Counted from the stretch's first letter, positions 32,527 to 42,120 are shown. The stretch: 64,000 nucleotides of DNA from JAXMDT01 sp046348685 (GCA_046348685.1 JAXMDT010000008.1:28894-92893); one strand, 5' to 3'. Notes: generated by a model not told the origin, from the letters alone. Translations and numbers: made by a program.

Positions 32527-34608
32527 CTAGCTGAAAATGAAGTCGCTGGCGTCAACCACAGTATGTTCCACCAGAATCGAGGTGTGAAGCGTGCCTTTGT
32601 CGATATTCACTTGCGTATCGTTGGTGTTGACCGTGCTGAACGTCAGGTTGGCCGCGGTGATATTGAAGGCAGTAACATCGATTTTTTCGAGCAAGGTGTC
32701 GAAATCCGTGATCGTGCCGCCGCTGGTCGCAAAAACAAAGAGATCGGTGCTCGTGCCGCCGGTCATGACATCGGCACCATCTCCGCCATACAGCGTGTCG
32801 TTGCCTGCGCCGCCGATCAGCGTGTCATCGCCCGCTTCGCCATACAGCGCATCGTAGCCGTCACCACCGTTGATCGAGTCGTCATTCTTGCCGCCATACA
32901 GCGTATCACCGCTATTATCGCCATTCAATGTGTCGTTGCCGTCGCCGCCATACAGCACGTCCGAGGCGCTGCCGCCGGAGATGAAATCATCACCCGTACC
33001 GCCGTCGATCGTGTCGTTGCCGGAGCCGCCCAGCAGACTATCGTTGCCAGAGCCGCCAAGAATGGAATCCGCGCCGGTGCCGCCGTCTACGGTGTCGTTA
33101 TCACCGCCGCCGAGAATCGTATCATTGCCAGCGCCGCCGAGAATAGAATCCGTGCCGGAGCCACCATCGAGGGAGTCGTGGCCGTCGCCGCCGTCGATCG
33201 TGTCGTTGCCGGAGCTGCCGCTGATGAAATCGTTGCCTTTTTCACCCTGAAGATTGTCATGACCATCCGCGCCCAGGATAGAATCGTCGCCGATACCGCC
33301 CTTAATGCTGTCATTGCCAGAGCCGCCGTCGATCGTGTCATTACCGGCGCTTGCGGTGATCGTGTCGTTGCCACCCTTGCCGGAAATGATGTTGTTGGAT
33401 GCGTTATCGGTAAGAGTGTCCGCATCAGCAGTACCCATGACTTCCACGCCGGTTGGCGGCTCCGGAGTTGTATTGGTATCGACTTCAGAATGGGCGCCGT
33501 TTAGTATAACGGCCTGTTTCGTCGTGCCGGAAATATCGTTATCCGAAACCGTGGTGTAGTCGGTCAGTCCGGCTTTCTCTTCAATGCCGTAGCTGGCGCG
33601 AATTACTTCATCGGCAATGATGGTATTGCCTTGAATGAGGTTATGCAGCGACGCATAAGTTTTGCTGGTTGACGCTTCGTCCTCGAGACGCACTTCCGGA
33701 TAGCCGCCATTTTTCGACTGCGAGTTATCCTGGATGGTGCTGTCTTCCAGCGTGGAATTGCTTGAGCCGTAAAAACGAACGCCAACGGTACCGTTATGAT
33801 GCACATTGGCGCCGGTGATGGTGATGTAATCCGCAAGGCGCAGCAGAATACCTTCCTTGGTATTGTTGTAATATTCGCCGCCCTGGATGCTGATGTCTTT
33901 AGGGAAGGCAATGTTTTCGCTGCCGCGCTGGATGGTGACGCCCGCCGAGCCGTTACCGTAAGCCACATTGTCTTTCAGGACGAAATCATGGGTGCTGGTG
34001 GTGATGTTGAAACCATGACGGTCGTTGTTGTACGCAATGTTGTTTTCATAGACGCCGTTGACGATATAATCCGCGACGAATCCGTCCAGGCCATTGCCAT
34101 GCGACACGGAATTTTTAATGGTCAGGAAGTGCGTCTGCTCATGCGGGTCGAAACCGTAACCGGAACAATCCTTGATTTCTACCTTGTCGATCATGACGTT
34201 GGTGTCCTTGCGGGTATCGCCCGGCAGTACTCCCGTGTAGAAACCATCTATTTTACCCGTGGTGCTGTCACGGTTGCCATCGATGGTCAGGTTTTTAACG
34301 GAGTAATCATGGGTCTCTTCGTTGAATGGCGAGCGAATGACGCCGGTGATCGATCCGCTCCAGCCGTCTTTTACTTTCAGTATCGTTTCGCCCATGCCAT
34401 CGCCGTAAATATTGACGTTGCTTTTAACGACAATGCAACCATCTGACTTATCGCTAGGATTTCCTGTGAGAATATAGGTGCCGGTCGGGATGTAAACATC
34501 GCCTCCGCCCGCGTTGTAAGCAGCATCGATGGCATCCTGGATCGCTGTTTTATCCACAGTGGTGCCGTTACCTTTCGCACCGAAATCTTTCACATTATAA
34601 ATAGCCAT
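32527..34608 (-). CDS. Secreted mannuronan C5-epimerase (AlgE-type) with RTX repeats
   Basis: AlgE-type enzymes convert mannuronate to guluronate in alginate outside the cell. The 693 residues start MAIYNVKDFGAKGNG, as in Azotobacter AlgE A-modules. The right-handed beta-helix carries the catalytic set around YGFDPHEQ (Y151, D154, H156), matching Y149/D152/H154 of AlgE4. NGLDGFVADY and NDRHGFN are also conserved. The C-terminal third is calcium-binding GGxGxD repeats, indicating type I secretion. An upstream in-frame start at 34749 is unlikely. Confidence 0.9.
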   Translation of the reverse strand: MAIYNVKDFGAKGNGTTVDKTAIQDAIDAAYNAGGGDVYIPTGTYILTGNPSDKSDGCIVVKSNVNIYGDGMGETILKVKDGWSGSITGVIRSPFNEETHDYSVKNLTIDGNRDSTTGKIDGFYTGVLPGDTRKDTNVMIDKVEIKDCSGYGFDPHEQTHFLTIKNSVSHGNGLDGFVADYIVNGVYENNIAYNNDRHGFNITTSTHDFVLKDNVAYGNGSAGVTIQRGSENIAFPKDISIQGGEYYNNTKEGILLRLADYITITGANVHHNGTVGVRFYGSSNSTLEDSTIQDNSQSKNGGYPEVRLEDEASTSKTYASLHNLIQGNTIIADEVIRASYGIEEKAGLTDYTTVSDNDISGTTKQAVILNGAHSEVDTNTTPEPPTGVEVMGTADADTLTDNASNNIISGKGGNDTITASAGNDTIDGGSGNDSIKGGIGDDSILGADGHDNLQGEKGNDFISGSSGNDTIDGGDGHDSLDGGSGTDSILGGAGNDTILGGGDNDTVDGGTGADSILGGSGNDSLLGGSGNDTIDGGTGDDFISGGSASDVLYGGDGNDTLNGDNSGDTLYGGKNDDSINGGDGYDALYGEAGDDTLIGGAGNDTLYGGDGADVMTGGTSTDLFVFATSGGTITDFDTLLEKIDVTAFNITAANLTFSTVNTNDTQVNIDKGTLHTSILVEHTVVDASDFIFS

Positions 34609-34816
34609 GGTTGAATCACTTTTCGTTAAGGTTTGCTTTAATATTTTTTCATGGGTTGTTAAGCTTGTCTTACCTTCGTGTAAAGGTTTTTTTGCCAGAA
34701 TAGACCCATCTGCGCGAGATGTGGAGAAACAGAAAGACGTATGCGCCATCGTTGCATATCTCGCTGGTTTTCTTCACTAAATAGCACAGGATAAAAAATC
34801 AATCGGGTTATCTAAT
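34609..34816. promoter_or_regulatory. Divergent promoter region of the alginate locus
   Basis: This 208-base AT-rich spacer separates the epimerase gene (leftward) from alg44 (rightward), so it must hold both promoters. I cannot assign -35/-10 boxes or an operator with confidence. Confidence 0.4.
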
Positions 34817-36286
34817 ATGACATCGGCAATCAGGCATGAAGTAGCATCCCAGCGCAGGCACTTTCGCGTTAACGCACCAATTTTAATACATATTCATGAC
34901 AGGTTTCACTCGACCGTGAATTGGAGCGTCGTGGATTTTAAAATCTCCGATTACACCGGAAATGCAAAAGAAGATGATGTGACAAATGTCACAGTCAGCA
35001 TCCCCTACCAAGGATTCGATATCAATTTTACGACCAAGGCACGTGTACTGAAAGTCGATAAAGATGAGCGCACGCTAGTTGCCGAATTCCTCCACATCAA
35101 CGAGCGCGAACGCGAAGTGCTGGAGAATTTCGTCTCCGGCCTGCTGCGCGGCGAAATGGAAAGCATCGATAATGTCATCCGCCGCCTTGATGTGCCGGTG
35201 ACGCCGGTTTCACTGAAACCCGATTTGCCGATGACGCCTGAGGAAATCGCCGTGCAGGAGAAGAAACGCAAGATTGGCAGCATGCTATACCTAGGTGCGG
35301 GCGCAATCTTTTCACTGGTGCTGATAGTGGTGCTTTACACCAATTTTTTCCAGGTGAAAATCAGGACAGCAATGCTTAGCGCGCCGACTGATATCATTAT
35401 CGCACCGGCAACCGGTACGGTGAAAGAATTTCTGGTCGATGAACATGCGCATGCCGATAAGGGCGCAATGCTGGTTGCTTTCAGCGATCCGGAACTGGAG
35501 CAGAATATTGAACGCTCCGCGCTGCGCCTGGAAGAAATCATGGGGCAGGTGAGCAACAATGGCACGCTTGATATGGATGCGGCGACAAAACGCATCAATA
35601 CGGATGAAGTGCGTGCTGCGCGTGCTGCCGTCGAATCGCTGAAGGCAAATCTGGCGGTTAAAGAAAAGCAGATGAACCAGCAAAAAGAGCTGACGAAGAA
35701 GGGCCTCACCAACAAAGTCTCCTATGACAAAGTACAGTCGAGCTATTTCGATACGCAGAATGAATTGAACCTGGCGCTGCAGCGGCTTGGGCAGTTGACG
35801 CAGCAATCCAATAGCAAGCTATCGCTGCTGTCATCGGCTGAGGGCGAGTATAAAATGCTGAAATCGCAGCGTGACCGCCTGCAGGTGAAATCTGCCGCAT
35901 CCGGCACGCTGCTCAAATATCTGGCGCGCCCGGGCGATTCTATCCGCTACGGCGATCCTATCGCGATCTTCCAGCATGATGAGCCGCGTTACATCGAAGC
36001 GTATTTGACGCGCGATGAAGCACTGTCGGTGGGCGCGGGCGATATTGCCCGGGTGCACTTTCCATCACACAACGTGACGCAGGATTACAAAGTGACTGAT
36101 GTCGATTAAGCCTCGCAGCTCATCTCACGCCGGGAAGGGCGCTATGTTCTCGATCAGGCAGGGCAGATGCGCGATGTGCTGGTAAAATTGGAGTTAGCTG
36201 AAGAAACGCCGGATGAAGCACTTAAAACGATTCAGCCCGGCACGTCGGCGGAAGTTATTTTCAGCAAGCCGATTTTCGGCAGGTAA
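34817..36286 (+). pseudogene. alg44: Alg44-like PilZ/HlyD protein, interrupted by an in-frame TAA
   Basis: Alg44 is the c-di-GMP receptor and periplasmic partner of the alginate polymerase. The protein has an N-terminal PilZ domain (RRHFR fits RxxxR, but the second motif is KISDYTG, not D/NxSxxG). A membrane helix (LYLGAGAIFSLVLIVVLYTNFF) and an HlyD-like periplasmic part with a long coiled coil follow. Translation stops at TAA 36107-36109 after VTDVD. The same frame continues for 58 codons (ASQLISRREGRYVLDQAGQ...) to TAA 36284-36286, six bases before alg8. The extension looks like the genuine C-terminus. Confidence 0.8.
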
Positions 36287-36292
36287 GCGATC

Positions 36293-37903
36293 ATGTCACA
36301 CGCGATTACCTTGAACGATTCGCGGCATGATGGATCGAAGCGAAGGGCGTCCGAGGATTTTCCGCAGCATCTATTGCAATCGGTAAAACCAGGTTTTCGC
36401 CTGGACGTGAAAGGTGTAGCGGCACTTTATCTTTATTGCGTAATACTTGCCCTGGGCCTGATGCTCTTGCCGAACCGCATCTGGCATCCGGAGACGAAAA
36501 ACGCGGTGCTCCTTATCGGCATGATCGGCACATGGCGATACAGCTGGTGGATGATCAATCTGGTGCGCGCCGGCATTTATCACAATCTCTATTATCCGGC
36601 GCTGCGTAAAAAAGCGGATCGTATCTGGGCGAGCGGTATCCGCCCGCAGCATGTGCATTTTCTAGTGACAACCTATTATGAACACGCACGCACGACGAAT
36701 ATTTTCCTCGATGCGATGGTTCGCGAGCTGAAACGCGAGAATTTGCGCGGCACGCTTTGGGTGGGGTTCGGTGCCAAGCACGATGAAGATGTTATCCGCG
36801 CCTGGCTCGACACGCAGAAAAATCCGCCGCTCGATGTGATTATGGTGCAGCAGAACCAGCCCGGCAAACGCATGGCCATCGGTTTGCTTCTGCGCGCGCT
36901 TTCCCGGCACGGTGTCGATAAAAACGACATCGCGTATCTCATGGATGGCGACAGTATTATTGGCGAAGGCACGCTGCAAAAAACGATATCGCTTTTCGAA
37001 GCGGATCCGAATATGGGCGCGCTTACAACGGATGAAGAAGCCATCGTGGTCGGCCCTGCCTGGGTGCAGAAATGGCTGACGATGCGCTTCGCGCAGCGCC
37101 GCATGTGGATGCAGTCGCATGCGCTTTCGGGTCGCGTTCTCACGCTCACCGGCCGTATGTCGGCATTTCGCGCCAGCCTTATTGTCGACAAGCAATTTAT
37201 CCGAACCGTTGAAGTCGATGAGCTGCACCACTGGCTGTGGGGCAATTTCCGCTTTCTTTCCGGCGACGATAAAAGCACGTGGTACACGCTCTTAAAGCAA
37301 GGCGTGAAGATGACCTATGTGCCGGATGCCATGGTCTACACGATCGAATATATCGAAGGTAACGGCCTTCGCCGCATGTATGAAAATATTATGCGCTGGT
37401 CGGGCAACATGCTGCGCAACGGCATGCGCGCCATTCTGCTTGGCCCGCGCAAGGTGCCCTTTTTCATCTGGTGGTGTCTGATCGACCAGCGCATCGCGAT
37501 CTGGACGGTGCTCACCGGTTTCACGACGGCGATGACGGTTTCACTCTTTGTCGATCATTCATTCGTCATCACTTATTTTCTCTGGATTATGCTGACGCGT
37601 CTTCTGATGTCGGCAGGTATTTTTTGCTTCTCGGACCGCATCCGCATTTCGTATCCGCTCTTTTTATATCTTAATCAGCTCATCAGCGCCTTCATCAAGG
37701 TCTATATCATGTTCCGCCTGCCGCGCCAGCGTTGGTCGAACAGGCAGGGGCAAAAGGGCGGGGAAGATGTCATGGCCTCACGCTACCGCCGGCGCATGGC
37801 TGCTTTCATTAACGTCCTTTATTTGGGTTTCAGGCGTTTTCTTATCGTACTGCTCATTACCGGCATCCTGCAGAATGGCCCGCCCGGGTATCAATTAGGC
37901 TAA
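36293..37903 (+). CDS. alg8: Alginate polymerase Alg8 (GT2 glycosyltransferase)
   Basis: Alg8 polymerises GDP-mannuronate into polymannuronate at the inner membrane. The 536 residues have N-terminal and C-terminal membrane helices around a GT2 domain. Visible motifs are AYLMDGDSIIGEGTL (metal-binding Asp), VEVDELHHWLWGNFRFLSGDDKSTWY (the GDDKSTW signature of Alg8) and RWSGNMLRNG in place of QxxRW. It follows alg44 by six bases and precedes algD. Confidence 0.92.
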   Translation: MSHAITLNDSRHDGSKRRASEDFPQHLLQSVKPGFRLDVKGVAALYLYCVILALGLMLLPNRIWHPETKNAVLLIGMIGTWRYSWWMINLVRAGIYHNLYYPALRKKADRIWASGIRPQHVHFLVTTYYEHARTTNIFLDAMVRELKRENLRGTLWVGFGAKHDEDVIRAWLDTQKNPPLDVIMVQQNQPGKRMAIGLLLRALSRHGVDKNDIAYLMDGDSIIGEGTLQKTISLFEADPNMGALTTDEEAIVVGPAWVQKWLTMRFAQRRMWMQSHALSGRVLTLTGRMSAFRASLIVDKQFIRTVEVDELHHWLWGNFRFLSGDDKSTWYTLLKQGVKMTYVPDAMVYTIEYIEGNGLRRMYENIMRWSGNMLRNGMRAILLGPRKVPFFIWWCLIDQRIAIWTVLTGFTTAMTVSLFVDHSFVITYFLWIMLTRLLMSAGIFCFSDRIRISYPLFLYLNQLISAFIKVYIMFRLPRQRWSNRQGQKGGEDVMASRYRRRMAAFINVLYLGFRRFLIVLLITGILQNGPPGYQLG

Positions 37904-38096
37904 AATATAAGTTTACAAGGCAAAAATATTACACCAAGTTTTCCATTATTTTGCACTGTAACATTTCGGGAATGACAAGCGCTTATTTTTATGCCTTAAA
38001 AGGCGTAAAACGCCGCGTGGATAGCACTTTACTTTGTTAATGAGCATGTATGCGTCGCATTGCACAAAAACGACACAACCATAGAGAGAAAATGAT

Positions 38097-39381
38097 ATGA
38101 CGATGCGCGATGTTTGCATGATTGGCCTCGGTCCGGTCGGCACGGTTTCCGGTTTATGTTTGCCAAGGCATTTCCAGGTGGTTGGCCTCGATGTCAATCC
38201 GAGCGCGTCAACCGTTCGAAAACGGCACCGCGCCATTCGCCGAGCCGGGCGTTCACGATCTCGTGAAAGAAACCCGGAAGATGGCGTTCCCGCGCCAGCA
38301 CCGATGCGAGGCGCTGCGATCAGCAAAGCCTGTCACCATGATCGCGGTCGGCACCCCGACCCCGGAAGAAACTGGCGTGCCGGATCTTTCCTACCTCGAA
38401 GCGGCTGCAAAAACGATCGGCGAAGCGATCAAAGACGTATCGCACACCCCGGTCATCGTCGTGCGCTCCACCGTTCCGCCTGGAACGATGCGTAACCTCC
38501 TCGGCCCGATCATCGAGAAACACTCCGGCAAGAAAATGGGCCAGGGTTTCCATATCGGCTCCAACCCGGAATTCCTGCGCGAAGGCCGTGCGATTAAAGA
38601 CTTCTTCAATACCGGCCGCGTCGTCATCGGCACCGATAATAAAGAAGCAGGCAAAGCCATCGAAGACCTCTACAAGGATGTCGAAGGTGAGCGCGTGCAT
38701 GTCGTTGTTGAAACCGCCGAGTTCGCGAAATATGTCGATAACACCTGGCACGCCGTGAAAGTCTCGTTCGCCAACGAAATCGGCCGCGTCTGTCAGGCGT
38801 TCGGCGGCAACCCGGAAGAAACCACCCGCGTCTTCCTCGCCGACGACCAGCTGAACATCTCCAAATACTACCTGCGTCCGGGCTTCGCGTTCGGCGGCTC
38901 GTGCCTGCCGAAAGATACGCGCGGTATCCTGGCGCTGGCGAAAAAACACGGCGTCAACCTGCCGCTTATCGCAGGCGTCCTGCCGACCAACGAAGAGCAG
39001 ATCGACCAGGGCGTGGCGCGCATCCTGAAGCATAACCCGAAAAAAGTCGGTATGCTGGGAGCTGCGTTCAAAGAGCATGTGGATGATTTGCGTGAATCGC
39101 CGGCGCTGATGGTTGCCTCGAAACTGATGGCAAAAGGCGTCGAAGTGATCGCGCACGATCCGTACTACAAAGCAGGCGAAGAACTCGCTTTGCCGCGTAC
39201 GACCAAAAAGCTGAAGATGGGCACGCTGGATGAAGTGCTGAAATTCGGCGATGCGATCGCGCAGCTGCACAACACGGAAGATTATCATACGGCCGTGAAA
39301 ACCGTCAGCAAGCCGGTGGAAAACCTGACCACCGTCCTCGCCAAAGACGCGCACGACGAGCCGATGAAAAAAGCCAGCTAG
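38097..39381 (+). pseudogene. algD: GDP-mannose 6-dehydrogenase AlgD, frameshifted near the N-terminus
   Basis: AlgD oxidises GDP-mannose to GDP-mannuronate, the alginate precursor. The N-terminal Rossmann strand (MTMRDVCMIGLGPVGTVSGLCL...VVGLDVNPS) is in one frame. From about 38215 the protein continues in another (FENGTAPFAEPGVHDLVKE), and a garbled stretch follows to about 38330. After that it is intact: IAVGTPTPEETG, SNPEFLREG, ADDQLNISKYYLRPGFAFGGSCLPKD with the catalytic Cys. Restoring eight bases between 38190 and 38335, mostly in two-base runs, yields a continuous family-like sequence. Confidence 0.85.
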
Positions 39382-39387
39382 TGTAGG

Positions 39388-39443
39388 TGTCATTCTGAGC
39401 AGTAGGCGAAGAATCTAGATCCTTCGCTACGCTCAGGATGACA
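39388..39443. repeat. Palindromic repeat (family 2)
   Basis: TGTCATTCTGAGC...GAAGAATCT meets AGATCCTTC...GCTCAGGATGACA, almost a full inverted repeat with perfect TGTCAT/ATGACA ends. The copy at 26612 is related. It lies just after algD and before its terminator. Confidence 0.75.
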
Positions 39444-39491
39444 ATACGCCAAGCGAAATGACTTTCTCCTTCAGCGGAAGCTGAATCAACG

Positions 39492-39526
39492 AAAAGGGGT
39501 TCCATAACGGAGCCCCTTTTTTGTTT
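39492..39526 (+). terminator. Rho-independent terminator after algD
   Basis: AAAAGGGGTTCC-ataac-GGAGCCCCTTTT is followed by more T residues (TTTTTTG). It ends the alg44-alg8-algD transcript and separates it from the RTX gene. Confidence 0.85.
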
Positions 39527-39602
39527 GTGTGTTCAGTGCGAGTTAACGTGACTGGCATCGTTATTGCTTAGTCCTGGGCAAATATTTCAAGGAGCAAGCA
39601 TC

Positions 39603-40829
39603 ATGGGAAATCCAACTAATCAGGCAGATACGATTTATGGTTCGAATAACCCGGACATCATCCACGCCTTAGGTGGGAATGACTCAGTGTATGGTAATGC
39701 CGGAAATGATTCGATAGCGGGTGATGCCGGTAATGATACACTCTATGGCGACTATGGTGACGATAAGATTTATGGTGGTGAAGGCAATGATGAATTGTGG
39801 GGCGGTACGGGTAATAATTATATGTCGGGCCAGCAGGGAAATGATCAATTAAGGGGCGGAGACAGCGCGGACACCTATATCGGCGGCGAAGGAGATGATA
39901 CCATCTACTCTAATGATGGATTCGATAATGAAAATTTAGCGTTGGATACAGCTCAATATAAACACGGTATCGGCAATTATACTGTAAGCACCAGCAATTC
40001 TTACGATAAACGTGTTTTTGTTGTTACGATTCAGGATCTGAATGGAAATGAGGGTAAAGACACGCTCTACAATATTGATATTTTAAAATTTGGTGGAAAA
40101 AATTATTTTTGGACTGGGCAGTCCTGGGGGGCAAAGCAGATTACATCCCTCAATGATGATAATGTAATTTTAAAGCCAGGTAATAATTACTTAAATGGTT
40201 ATGGTGGAAATGATCAACTGCGGGGTAGCATTGGAAATGATGTGCTTTTAGGTGAGCGCGGCGATGATAAGCTTGTTGGCGGCGATGGGAATGACACGCT
40301 TATTGGGGGTAGAGGAAATGATAGGCTTCATGGTGATGGGGGAAATGATCTAATCATCGGAGATGATGGTGGTTTTGATACACTACGAGGCGGGGATGGA
40401 AACGATAAAATTAATTTTATCGAATATCACGGAGATGGTCGTCCTATGCATGGCGCTATCTATGGAGATGCAGGTAGCGATATTATCCATGCTCATGCTA
40501 ATAATGGCACTAATACCATTCTGGGTGGAGAAGGGAATGACATTATCCGCTCTGGCGGAGATGCAATAATAAGCGGTGGTGAAGGGAATGATGCATTTAT
40601 TATCGAAAGACACAATGGTGTGCCAAGCGACATTTTAATTAAAGATTTAACTGTAGGTACAGAAACTATAGATGTTTCGAGTCTTTTCAGTTCATATTCT
40701 GAAATGCAATCACAAATAAGCGAAAGTCAGGGTAATACAATAATTAGCGATCTGGATTCGCATGTGACAATCACTTTGAATAATATTCATGCCTCTGATT
40801 TGTCTGCCAGCGATTTCACCTTTGGCTAA
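39603..40829 (+). CDS. RTX calcium-binding repeat protein
   Basis: The 408-residue protein, starting MGNPTNQADTIYG, has two blocks of nonapeptide GGxGxDxL/IxG repeats (residues about 15-110 and 195-335). An unrelated segment lies between them (KHGIGNYTVSTSNSYDKRVFVVTIQDLNGNEGKDTLYN). It ends VTITLNNIHASDLSASDFTFG, as in type I-secreted proteins. There is no N-terminal signal. Catalytic function is not evident. The AAGGAG before ATG 39603 supports that start. Neighbouring alginate genes suggest an extracellular matrix role. It is AT-rich. Confidence 0.85.
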   Translation: MGNPTNQADTIYGSNNPDIIHALGGNDSVYGNAGNDSIAGDAGNDTLYGDYGDDKIYGGEGNDELWGGTGNNYMSGQQGNDQLRGGDSADTYIGGEGDDTIYSNDGFDNENLALDTAQYKHGIGNYTVSTSNSYDKRVFVVTIQDLNGNEGKDTLYNIDILKFGGKNYFWTGQSWGAKQITSLNDDNVILKPGNNYLNGYGGNDQLRGSIGNDVLLGERGDDKLVGGDGNDTLIGGRGNDRLHGDGGNDLIIGDDGGFDTLRGGDGNDKINFIEYHGDGRPMHGAIYGDAGSDIIHAHANNGTNTILGGEGNDIIRSGGDAIISGGEGNDAFIIERHNGVPSDILIKDLTVGTETIDVSSLFSSYSEMQSQISESQGNTIISDLDSHVTITLNNIHASDLSASDFTFG

Positions 40830-41574
40830 TCACATACAACGCGACAGCTGCTGCATTAGAAACGTTGAGGCTTTCCATTTGTGCATGGATGGGGAGCTTG
40901 ACAAGCAGGTCGCAATTTTCCGCTGTTAAACGCCGGAGGCCCTTGCCTTCCGCGCCGAGGACTAACGCTGTCTTGCCGGTAAGTTTCGCATCCTTGATGT
41001 CGGTGGTCGCTTCGCCGTCGAGTCCCGCCACCCAGTAACCGGCCTGTTTGATCTGTTCGAGCGTGCGCGCCAGGTTAGTCACTTCAACGAGCGGCACGAT
41101 ATCGAGCGCGCCGCTGGCGGCCTTGGCGAGCGTCGCCGATTCTTTCGCCGCATGGTCTTTCGGAAAAATCACCGCCGCCGCGCCGAACGCCGCCGCCGAG
41201 CGCAGGATCGCGCCGACATTGTGCGGATCGGTCACCTGATCGAGCACGACGAGCGGCTTTGTCTGCTCGCCGAACAGGAGGTCTTCCAGCGCGGGCTGCT
41301 CCAGAGGATCGACGAGGGCGGCAATGCCCTGATGCACGGAATCCGCGCCGACATAGCGCTCCATCGTCTTGCCGTCGCTGATTTCCAGCTGTGCCTTGCC
41401 CGGCAGTTTGTCGAGCGTCTCGGCAGTGTTTTTGGTGGCCACCAGCCGCTTGATGCGCCGGTTCGGGTTGGCAAGGGCGCTCTTTACCGCATGCACGCCA
41501 TACAGCCAGTAACTGCCGCCGCCGCCGGAGGGCGGCTTTTCCGGACGATCCGGGCGTTTTTCGCGATGTTTCAT
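40816..41574 (-). CDS. rlmB: 23S rRNA Gm2251 methyltransferase RlmB (SPOUT)
   Basis: RlmB 2'-O-methylates G2251 in the 23S P-loop. The 252 residues start MKHREKRPDRPEK and have the TrmH N-terminal substrate-binding domain (YWLYGVHAVKSALANPNRRIKRL). The SPOUT motifs follow: LDQVTDPHNVGAILRSAAAFGA, ALVLGAEGKGLRRL and MESLNVSNAAAVALY. The frame is open further upstream but ATG 41574, after AAAGG, fits the family. It overlaps the RTX gene by 14 bases at the 3' ends. Confidence 0.9.
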   Translation of the reverse strand: MKHREKRPDRPEKPPSGGGGSYWLYGVHAVKSALANPNRRIKRLVATKNTAETLDKLPGKAQLEISDGKTMERYVGADSVHQGIAALVDPLEQPALEDLLFGEQTKPLVVLDQVTDPHNVGAILRSAAAFGAAAVIFPKDHAAKESATLAKAASGALDIVPLVEVTNLARTLEQIKQAGYWVAGLDGEATTDIKDAKLTGKTALVLGAEGKGLRRLTAENCDLLVKLPIHAQMESLNVSNAAAVALYVISQR

Positions 41575-41697
41575 GCACAGGCCTTTGTTCATTGACAACA
41601 ATGGCCTTATACAGTAGCCAATCACCTTCCGAAACCGGAATTCTGGCTTTTTAGCTTGTTCCGGTATTTGCACGAAATGACGCTAGTGTCAGGTGAT

Positions 41698-41773
41698 GCG
41701 GGGTGGTTTTGGAGAACCGCCGCGCAGTGTACTTACCGTACACGAGCAGCGGAAGCGGAGAAAACCGCCCCGC
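41698..41773. repeat. Long inverted repeat before tRNA-Tyr
   Basis: GCGGGGTGGTTTT and AAAACCGCCCCGC form the outer arms, and GTGTA-cttaccg-TACAC forms the tip. GC-rich, partly complementary internal segments lie between. The resulting stem of about 76 bases ends 30 bases upstream of tRNA-Tyr. It may be part of the tRNA leader or an attenuator-like structure between rlmB and the tRNA promoter. Confidence 0.6.
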
Positions 41774-41803
41774 AGCGACGACAATAGTAGTCATTACCCA
41801 AGT

Positions 41804-41889
41804 GGAGGGGTGGCCGAGCGGTCAATGGCAGCAGACTGTAAATCTGCCGGGTTTTCCCTACGAAGGTTCGAATCCTTCTCCCTCCACCA
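41804..41889 (+). tRNA. tRNA-Tyr(GTA)
   Basis: Acceptor GGAGGGG pairs with TCCCTCC. The anticodon loop is ACTGTAAAT with GTA, a class II long variable arm is present, the T-arm is GAAGG-TTCGAAT-CCTTC, and the CCA is encoded (41887-41889). Confidence 0.96.
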
Positions 41890-42042
41890 TGTTTTCTTTT
41901 ATCTGCCTCATATAACATCAATTTCGATGTGAGCGCTTACAGCAAGCTTACGAAATTCGCCCTACCTTGCCATTGTTTCTTTCTGAGAGTTCAGCGAGCT
42001 TCTCCAGCACCAATTTAATGCACTACTCAAAGGAGATTAATT

Positions 42043-42120
42043 ATGGGACGTGGCATTCTACTCTGGCTCTTGGGCATTCCGATTCCGATTATCCTCCTAA
42101 TTCTATTTTTCTGGCACTAG
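42043..42120 (+). CDS. Small hydrophobic membrane peptide, 25 aa
   Basis: The peptide starts MGRGILLWLLG and is a single membrane helix with an IPIPIILLIL core and a WH C-terminus. A strong Shine-Dalgarno (AAGGAGATTAATT) precedes the ATG. It lies 20 bases upstream of the next gene, so the two are probably translated from one mRNA. I believe similar short peptides occur in other proteobacteria, but I know of no assigned function. Confidence 0.7.
   Translation: MGRGILLWLLGIPIPIILLILFFWH

Noticed and set aside
32760..33400. Regularly repeated DNA that might be taken for a CRISPR array
   Set aside because: The repeats are in frame, about 27 bases long, vary at third positions and encode RTX nonapeptides; there are no unique spacers.
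32563..33504. A 313-codon open frame opposite the epimerase RTX repeats
   Set aside because: It mirrors the GGxGxD repeats on the other strand, giving an artificial Ala/Val/Ile repeat.
41804..41889. tRNA-Tyr as an attachment site for the downstream island
   Set aside because: No copy of the tRNA 3' end was found near 57 kb, and no integrase gene is visible in the block.
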